NCBI GenBank assembly: GCA_036939355.1
Contig: JALLAP010001023.1
Location: forward strand, 1 to 11,979
Reading direction: 5' to 3'
Origin: Thalassiosira profunda
Taxonomy: Eukaryota > Bacillariophyta > Thalassiosirophyceae > Thalassiosirales > Thalassiosiraceae
DNA length: 11,979 nucleotides
Both the position numbers and the translations under genes were made by a program. This document shows positions 6,685 to 11,979 of this stretch, piece by piece. Each line of letters opens with the position of its first letter. Position 1 is the stretch's first letter. The notes below the pieces were generated by a model, which saw only the letters and a program-made list of their open reading frames with translations, did not search any database and was not told the origin of the DNA.

Positions 6685-9342
6685 ATGCTAGCCTCCGCGT
6701 CCGCCGCCCGCTCCCTCCTCGCCCGTTCCGTCCGGAGCGCCGCCGCCTCCAATTTGGGGGCCGCTTCGATCGGAGCGTCGCGGGCCGCCTCCATCGAGCC
6801 CTACGCGGACTACGGCAAGGCCGTCTTCACCGGCCGCGTGGCCGACGAGTACCTCAAGAAGCACGGGAGCAGCGGGGACATTCTGGACGATCCGAGCTGG
6901 ACCCAGACGCACGCCGACACGGTCGCCAAGGCGGTGCTGGATTGGTGAGTTGTTTTTTTTGTTGGATGATATTTGTTTGTGGATGGTTTGGTTTGGTTGG
7001 CGGCGGTCGATGGGATGGGGGGGAAGGGCCGGCGGGCGGGGCGATGGTGGGCGGCGCCGACGGCCCTTCCCCTCGCGGGGGCGGGAGGCGTCGAGGCGAT
7101 GGTTGGGGGCCCCGCGCGCGTCGAACATCGAGGATGGCGATGATGGGCCCGTCGTCCCTTTCGAAACCGACCAGAGGTTGTTTGGGGGAGGGCCGTACGA
7201 ACCTGATCGCCTCGCTCCCCCCAATGTTCGTCTCACAATTCCCTCTCTCTCTCTCTCACCACCACCAATACCAAACAAACAAAAAACAAACAGGGCCGTC
7301 GACCGGGGCGCCAACACGTACTGCCACTGGTTCCAGCCCATGGCCTCCTCGGGCGTGCGCCACGGCCAAACCGGCCAANGGCGCCAACACGTACTGCCAC
7401 TGGTTCCAGCCCATGGCCTCCTCGGGCGTGCGCCACGGCCAAACCGGCCAAGTCCAGAACATGATGATGAAATTCAATCGCACGACGAACGACGTCGAAT
7501 TCGACTTCGACGGGAAGGCCCTCGTCAAGGGCGAGACGGACGGGAGCAGCTATCCCAACGGGGGATTGCGGGCGACGCACACGGCCGGGGGATATTTGGC
7601 GATCGATACGAGCAGTCCCATCTTTTTGCGGGGGGATACGGTCTTCGTGCCGAGCGGTGAGTGGATTTGGAACGAGGGGGAGGAGACGGCGGCCGACGAG
7701 GGCGAGGGCGGGGCCGCGATGGAAATATTGCTCACATCTTGTGCACATCAAATATGTTGCCCACATCTCATATGCACACATCTCATGCACACAGCCTTCG
7801 TGTCCTACTACGGCGCCGCCCTCGACGAGAAAACGCCCCTCCTCCGTTCCAACGCCGCCATCTCCAAGCACGGCAAGCGCCTCCTCAAGCACCTCGGCCT
7901 CGACATCGGCGAGAAGGACGTGGTCTCCAACATTGGCCTCGAGCAGGAATTCTTCCTGGTGCCGCGCGAGGCGTACTACAAGCGCCCGGACTTGCAGTTG
8001 ACGGGACGGACCATCATCGGGAAGGACGCCCCGCGCGGACAGGAGATGTGCGATCACTACATGGCCCCGCCGAGCTTGGCGAACCCGGCCTTGGCGTGCA
8101 TGCAGGAAATTCAGGTGCGTTGATGCGCGTGCCNAGGTCGATCAGAACCTCATGGTCATGCAGATCATCGAGGAGGTGTCCGCGCGCCACGGCCTGGCCG
8201 CGCTGCTGCAGGAAAAGCCCTTCAACGACGTCAACGGCTCCGGCAAGCACAACAACTGGTCCATCGCCACGGAGGACGGGACCATGCTCCTCCACCCCGC
8301 GGAAATCAACGCGGCCACCGGCAACCCCACCGCCTTCGCGGTCATCATGGCCGCCATCATCGCCGCCGTCAACGAGCACGGCGACCTCATGCGCATGGCC
8401 ATCAGCAGTCCGGGCAACGACTTCCGCCTCGGGGCGTGCGAGGCCCCGCCCGCCATCGTGTCCACCTATCTGGGCGACGACATGACCTTCTACCTCAGCC
8501 ACTTCAAGGACGGCAAGGGCGAGGGCGAGTACGTCCCCCAGACGAAGATGCTCGATTTGGGCACGCACGAGGTGTTGCCGTTCGAGGTGCCGGCCGAGGA
8601 TCGCAACCGCACGTCGCCGTTCCCGTACGGGGGAGCCCGGTTCGAATTCCGCGCGGTGGGCTCCTCCCAGAACGTGTCGATGGTCAACACCGTGTTGAAC
8701 ACCATCGTGGCCGAAAAGTTCGCCGAGTTCTCCGACGCGTGCGATGCCGGGAAGGACATTCACGACCTCGCCCGCGAGGTCCTCAACGACAACTGGCGCG
8801 TCATCTTCAACGGCAACAACTACGACGAGGCCGTGCAGCAGGAATTGACGGACCGGGGCATCTGGCGGATCGACAGCGGCGTCGAGGCCATCGCCCAGCT
8901 CACCGCCGAGAAGAACGTCGCCCTCTTCCAGAAGATGAAGGTGCTGACGAAGGAGGAGTGCGAGAGCCGTCAGCACGTGCTGCACGATCACTACGCGGGC
9001 ACGGTCGACATGGAGGCCAAGTGCCTCGTCGACATGCTGAACCAGCACATCATCCCGTCCGTCAAGGCGGCGGGCGTCGGACCCCTGTCGGATTTGGAGG
9101 CGGCCGTGGGCACCCTCAAATCGGCCATTGCCGAAATCCACGCCGCGGAGGATTCGTACAAGGCCGCGCAGCTCGCGCGCGTGCTGCGGTTGGAGACGAT
9201 GGTCGACATCCGGGCCGTGTGCGATGCCGCCGAGGAGGTGGTGCCGGCGAACCTGTGGACGTTGGCGACGTACAAGGAGTTGCTCTTCCTGGATTCGCAC
9301 ACCACGGTGGGCAACGACGAGGGCGACTTTTACGAGGAGTAG
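6685..9342 (+). CDS. Glutamine synthetase type III, probably mitochondrial; spliced, with two assembly defects
   Basis: It makes glutamine from glutamate, ammonium and ATP. Exons by splice signals and family fit: 6685-6944, 7294-7656, 7795-8114, and 8137 (or 8135) to 9342, ending in TAG. The first about 36 residues lack acidic residues and are rich in Ala, Ser and Arg (MLASASAARSLLARSVRSAA), a mitochondrial-type presequence without an ASAFAP plastid motif; GSIII is reported as mitochondrial in diatoms. Family hallmarks in order: WAVDRGANTYCHWFQPM (exons 1-2 joined), GDTVFVPSAFVSYYG (exons 2-3 joined), EKPFNDVNGSGKHNNWS (from 8212), SPGNDFRLGACEAPPAI, NRTSPFPYGGARFEFRAVGS (from 8605) and the C-terminal PANLWTLATYKELLFLDS. 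Exon 2 carries a 72-bp duplication around the N at 7379. Around the N at 8134, about 35-40 residues are absent, including the family's RHNEVAP-like segment. Without the duplication and gap the visible protein is about 691 residues, or about 730 with the missing part, normal for GSIII. The only other break is the gap, so I judge the gene functional. Confidence 0.95.
6945..7293 (+). other. Intron 1 of the glutamine synthetase gene (phase 2)
   Basis: Donor GTGAGT at 6945 and acceptor CAG ending at 7293. Splicing joins ATTG to GGCC, giving the expected DWAVDRG. The first part is GC-rich; the 3' part has a CT repeat (7243-7257) followed by an A/C-rich stretch before the acceptor. Confidence 0.9.
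7307..7451 (+). repeat. Exact 72-bp tandem duplication around a single N (likely assembly artefact)
   Basis: Positions 7307-7378 and 7380-7451 are identical and separated by one N at 7379. The duplicated part encodes the GANTYCHWFQPM to QTGQ segment of glutamine synthetase, which is present once in the family. The pattern fits two contigs with overlapping ends joined by a placeholder N. Confidence 0.93.
7657..7794 (+). other. Intron 2 of the glutamine synthetase gene (phase 1)
   Basis: Donor GTGAGT at 7657 and acceptor ACAG ending at 7794. Splicing yields VFVPS-A-FVSYYG, as expected for GSIII. The 3' half has three imperfect copies of CACATCTYRTGCA (7733, 7762, 7777). Confidence 0.9.
8115..8136 (+). 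other. Collapsed gap: start of intron 3, N, missing exon sequence
   Basis: After the codons for CMQEIQ comes GTGCGT, a plausible donor; 19 nt later comes N (8134), then AG and codons for VDQNLMVMQIIEE. In GSIII about 35-40 residues separate these two blocks, so one N stands for an unknown length holding the rest of an intron and missing exon. The AG may be an acceptor or the end of a CAG codon. Confidence 0.8.
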
Positions 9343-9883
9343 ATGATTTGAGGGAGAAGCGGAGTGGGGAAATCGGGCGTGGTTTGATTGGCCGTGTCCG
9401 GCAGCGAGTTGGCGATGAGTTTCGCGTGTCGCCGGCGTCAATACGGACTGATTGGAATGGCTTGTGGTGTGTATGATGTGGGGTTTGTTGTAGCGGAAAA
9501 GAAAGAACTTTAGAGATGCGTTGTGTTATCATTTAGTCTTCATCTTACGAAGTTACATTCGATGGCTTTGATGAGAGGTGTGCACAACATGCGAGCACTA
9601 GGTACAGATCCGTACCCAAGTAGCGGTGTGCAACAAATCCGTAACCCAAAGAGTAAAATCGAGGATATGTCTAATCGATGCGACCTGCCTCGAATACAAT
9701 AAAACATCTCTAGCAACACGAATCTATCACTATCACCATGCCGCCAAACGTTCCAAAACAAATACAAGCACTCGCAACATGTTCTTTGCTCGAAGATGGC
9801 TGGACAGGATAGCCCTTTTCCAAATTGCCAATTCCTAGTACTTTGCAACTTCTTCGTTCTCGCTACTCAAGTAAATTGGGGTT
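9343..9883. other. Shared 3' region of convergent glutamine synthetase and DUF285 genes
   Basis: No gene is supported in these 541 bp. They hold the 3' UTRs of the + strand glutamine synthetase and the minus-strand DUF285 gene. An AATAAA lies at 9698-9703 on the + strand, about 356 nt past the glutamine synthetase stop. A short + frame (9626-9838) has no recognisable content. The end (about 9850-9883) matches the 3' flank of the first DUF285 gene. Confidence 0.55.
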
Positions 9884-11807
9884 TTACTCGGTGCCGTTGC
9901 ACGTCGCCGCACACCAGTTGGTATTGGGCCCCGCTGGATCATTTCGGTTGGGACAGTTCGTGCGGAAGAAAATGTTTTCGTATGGGCCCCAGCCAGCTGG
10001 TGTGGGAGTTGGATCATAATGGACGCCCCAAGCACAAAGATTTTGGTTGAATGCATAGGCTTCTAAGAACATCCAAGCCATCCAAGTCACGGAGGCAACA
10101 TCCCAACGGCTCACGTCCTGATTGAAGGAAGTGGCTCCATTGAACATCGAGTTCATATCTGTCACAGAGGTAACATTCCAACTGCTCACGTCCTGGTTGA
10201 ATGCAGAGGCTCCACTGAACATATCCTCCATCGACGTGACTTCGGAGGTGTCCCAGCGGCTCACGTCCCCGTTGAAAGAAAAGGCTGAATAGAACATGTA
10301 GCTCATATCAGTCACTTTGTACGTGTCCCAACCGCTCACCTCCCCGTTGAATTCTAAGGCTTCAAGGAACATGCCGCCCATTGAAGTCACTTTGGAGGTG
10401 TTCCAACTGTTCACGTCCCCATTGAAGGAAGAGGCACCCCAGAACATCCTCTCCATCGAAGTGACTCTGGACGTGTTGAAACTGCTCACATCTCCGTTGA
10501 ATGAGCTGGCTCCCGAGAACATGCTAGCCATTGAAGTGACTCTGGACGTGTTGAAGTTTCTCACGTCCCCGTTGAATGCAGTGGCTCCTTCAAACATTCC
10601 CTCCATATCCGTGACTTTCGAGGTATCGAAGCTGCTCACATCCCCGTTGAACAAAGAGGCTCCCCAGAACATGTAAGCCATCGAAGTGACTGTGGAGGTG
10701 TCCCAATTGCACAAGTCCCCACTGAATGAAGAGGCTCCCGAGAACATCCTCTCCATCGAAGTAACTTTGGAGGTGTCCCAATTGCTCACGTCGCCGTTGA
10801 ACGCATCGGCTCCCCAGAACATAAATCCCATATCAGTGACTTGAGACGTGTCGAAGCTGCTGATGTCCCCGTTGAATGAGGAGGCATACGAGAACATACT
10901 GTCCATATGTGACTTTGGATGTGTCCCAGTTGCTCAAGTCCCCATTGAATGCCCAGGCTCCATTGAACATCGATTCCATTGAAGTCACCGAGGCAACATC
11001 CCAATTGCTCACGTCCCCATTGAATGCCGTGGCTCCATCGAACATGCTATCCATTGACGTCACATTGGACGTGTCGACGTGGCTCAAATCCTGATTGAAC
11101 GACTCGGCAAAATAGAACATGTTCTCCATTGTCGTCACTCTCGAGGTGTCGAAGCTGCTCACGTCCCCGCTGAATGAAGAGGCCCAAGAGAACATCCTCT
11201 CCATTGACGTGTCTCTGGAGGTGTCCCACGAGGACAGGTCGTCGTTGAAACTGTATTTGTCTCGAAACAATTCCGACAAATCGGTGACGTCGGAGGTGCA
11301 CCACGTTCCGATCGGCCACCCGTACGTTTGGACGACCTCGCACTCGACTTCTCCGTTCACGCAGGGGATCCCTCCTGTTGTGTAGTCGTCCACCGCAGCC
11401 TTGAGTTCTGCCCTGTCCGCGAAGCAGGGACGCGGGTGCATCGATGGTCGACCCGACGGTACAGAGGAGGGAGATGTGGAGCTCGTTGGGATCGACGTGT
11501 CCAAGATCACAGCCCTTGCATCAGCATCTTCACCATCGCTGCCACCACCGCCCGTGCCCAACGTCACCCCGACCGCCACGGCCGCGCCCACAATCGCCAG
11601 CGCGATTCCCCCCAAGATCTTCTTCTGGTGCCGCCGCGCCCAGTGCTCCTCGTCGACGGGCGCCGCGCAAAAAGCCACGGGCACCGCGCAAAAGACGGCC
11701 GGCGCGGGAGCGGGCTCGCCCTCCTCGGTTGCTTCCGGCCCCGGCGGCGGGGTCGTCGTTGCCGCCCCCGCCTCGGCGGCGCCGTCGTCGTCGGTTTGGC
11801 GGTGCAT
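9884..11807 (-). CDS. DUF285/BspA-like repeat membrane protein, 17 repeat units, one frameshift at 10907
   Basis: The start is ATG at 11807-11805 (MHRQTD, as in the first paralogue), with no earlier in-frame ATG; the stop is TAA at 9886-9884. Parts in order: an acidic Ala/Pro-rich tail, one transmembrane anchor after KK (about residues 64-85, ILGGIALAIVGAAVAVGVTL), a Ser/Pro linker shorter than in the paralogue, a segment with four Cys (128, 149, 156, 170), then about 17 units of 25 residues (MFxxAxxFNGDVSxWDTSKVTSM), and the tail FNQNLCAWGVH with further Cys. A type II membrane protein with an external or lumenal solenoid is inferred; function unknown. A 2-nt deletion at about 10907 breaks the frame inside unit 5-6 (DTSKVT then ATGGAC). 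With it counted, the gene would specify about 641 residues; as read, the upstream frame ends at 10833 and the downstream frame begins near ATG 10906. It may be a sequencing error or a recent loss. Confidence 0.88.
10015..11276 (-). repeat. DUF285 repeat array, about 17 units with a period of 75 bp
   Basis: Unit 1 begins at 11276 (SELFRDKYSF) and 25-residue units follow without gaps apart from the 2-nt deletion at 10907. Variants recur (NWDTSKVTSM, SFDTSRVTSM, RWDVASVTWM), suggesting growth by unit duplication. The first and last units correspond to the ends of the 7-unit paralogue array. Confidence 0.9.
10907..10907 (-). other. 2-nt deletion frameshift in the second DUF285 gene
   Basis: The minus strand reads AAA GTC ACA T then ATG GAC AGT ATG TTC. 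Sister units read AAA GTC ACN TCN ATG GAN, so two bases of the serine codon are missing. The frame upstream of it and the frame downstream both show perfect repeat register. Confidence 0.85.
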
Positions 11808-11893
11808 CGCAAGGTCGGAAGATGCGCGCGCTGGCTTCAACAAAACTGCCCTCACCAATCTTGGGTACGATGTACTTCGTACTACGTAAGTAG
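11560..11893 (-). repeat. Inverted duplicate of the first DUF285 gene's 5' end
   Basis: The segment corresponds to about 4594-4950 in opposite orientation. Shared are the 22-bp motif (11872-11893), the GTACCCAA stretch, GAGGGCAGTTTTG/GAAGGGCAGTTTTG, TCCGACCTTGCG just before the ATG, and the coding region through the membrane anchor. Further upstream (11894-11979) I see no similarity to 4447-4593. Confidence 0.8.
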
Positions 11894-11979
11894 CTACCCA
11901 CCACTTTGCTTTGATCTTACTTTATTAGCAATCACTTCTCCCACGATGAGTTGGATGGCAGCAAGGAATAGGGACAAAG
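11894..11979. other. Upstream flank of the second DUF285 gene to the window edge
   Basis: These 86 bp would be upstream promoter sequence for the minus-strand gene. They contain TTTATTAG (11921-11928; AATAAA on the minus strand). I see no coding frame or match to other parts of the window. Confidence 0.4.

Noticed and set aside
7233..9441. Long minus-strand frames antisense to glutamine synthetase
   Set aside because: Typical shadow frames of a GC3-rich coding region; the + strand reading shows clear GSIII motifs and splice sites.
10317..11385. Plus-strand frames with regular ~25-residue repeats
   Set aside because: They are the antisense of the DUF285 units; the periodicity is inherited from the minus-strand gene.

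Overview
This is a nuclear genomic window from a eukaryotic alga, most likely a Thalassiosira-type centric diatom. The evidence is a type III glutamine synthetase with GT-AG introns and a mitochondrial-type leader, together with two large membrane-anchored DUF285 (BspA-like) repeat proteins, a family I know to be expanded in such diatoms. The species call is inference. Two isolated Ns (7379, 8134) show that this is a draft assembly.

Layout. 1-2270: no recognised gene; GC-rich low-complexity DNA with a few weak ORFs. 2278-3874 (+): a promoter-like stretch (CRE-type palindrome, TATA box), then an unrecognised gene with a nuclear-localisation-like cluster, a possible helix-turn-helix and a C-terminal Cys/His-rich domain, split by one in-frame TGA. 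3875-4692: non-coding, containing a diverged copy (4166-4446) of the glutamine synthetase upstream region. 4693-6018 (+): a DUF285 protein with about 7 repeat units, split by one in-frame TGA where its paralogue has a cysteine codon. 6019-6684: non-coding, ending in the second copy (6368-6650) of that upstream region. 6685-9342 (+): type III glutamine synthetase with two complete introns and one region collapsed at an assembly gap. 9343-9883: shared 3' region of convergent genes. 9884-11807 (-): a second DUF285 protein with about 17 repeat units and one frameshift. 11808-11979: its upstream region.

How it fits together. The glutamine synthetase is the one metabolic gene: ammonium assimilation, probably in mitochondria. 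It is flanked by two inverted DUF285 paralogues that share their first exon, 5' flank and 3' flank, so the locus has been through segmental duplication. The 5' DUF285 gene lies between two direct copies of the glutamine synthetase upstream region. Three of the four genes each carry exactly one ORF-breaking lesion, and the glutamine synthetase carries two assembly defects. Sequencing error and recent pseudogenisation therefore both have to be considered.
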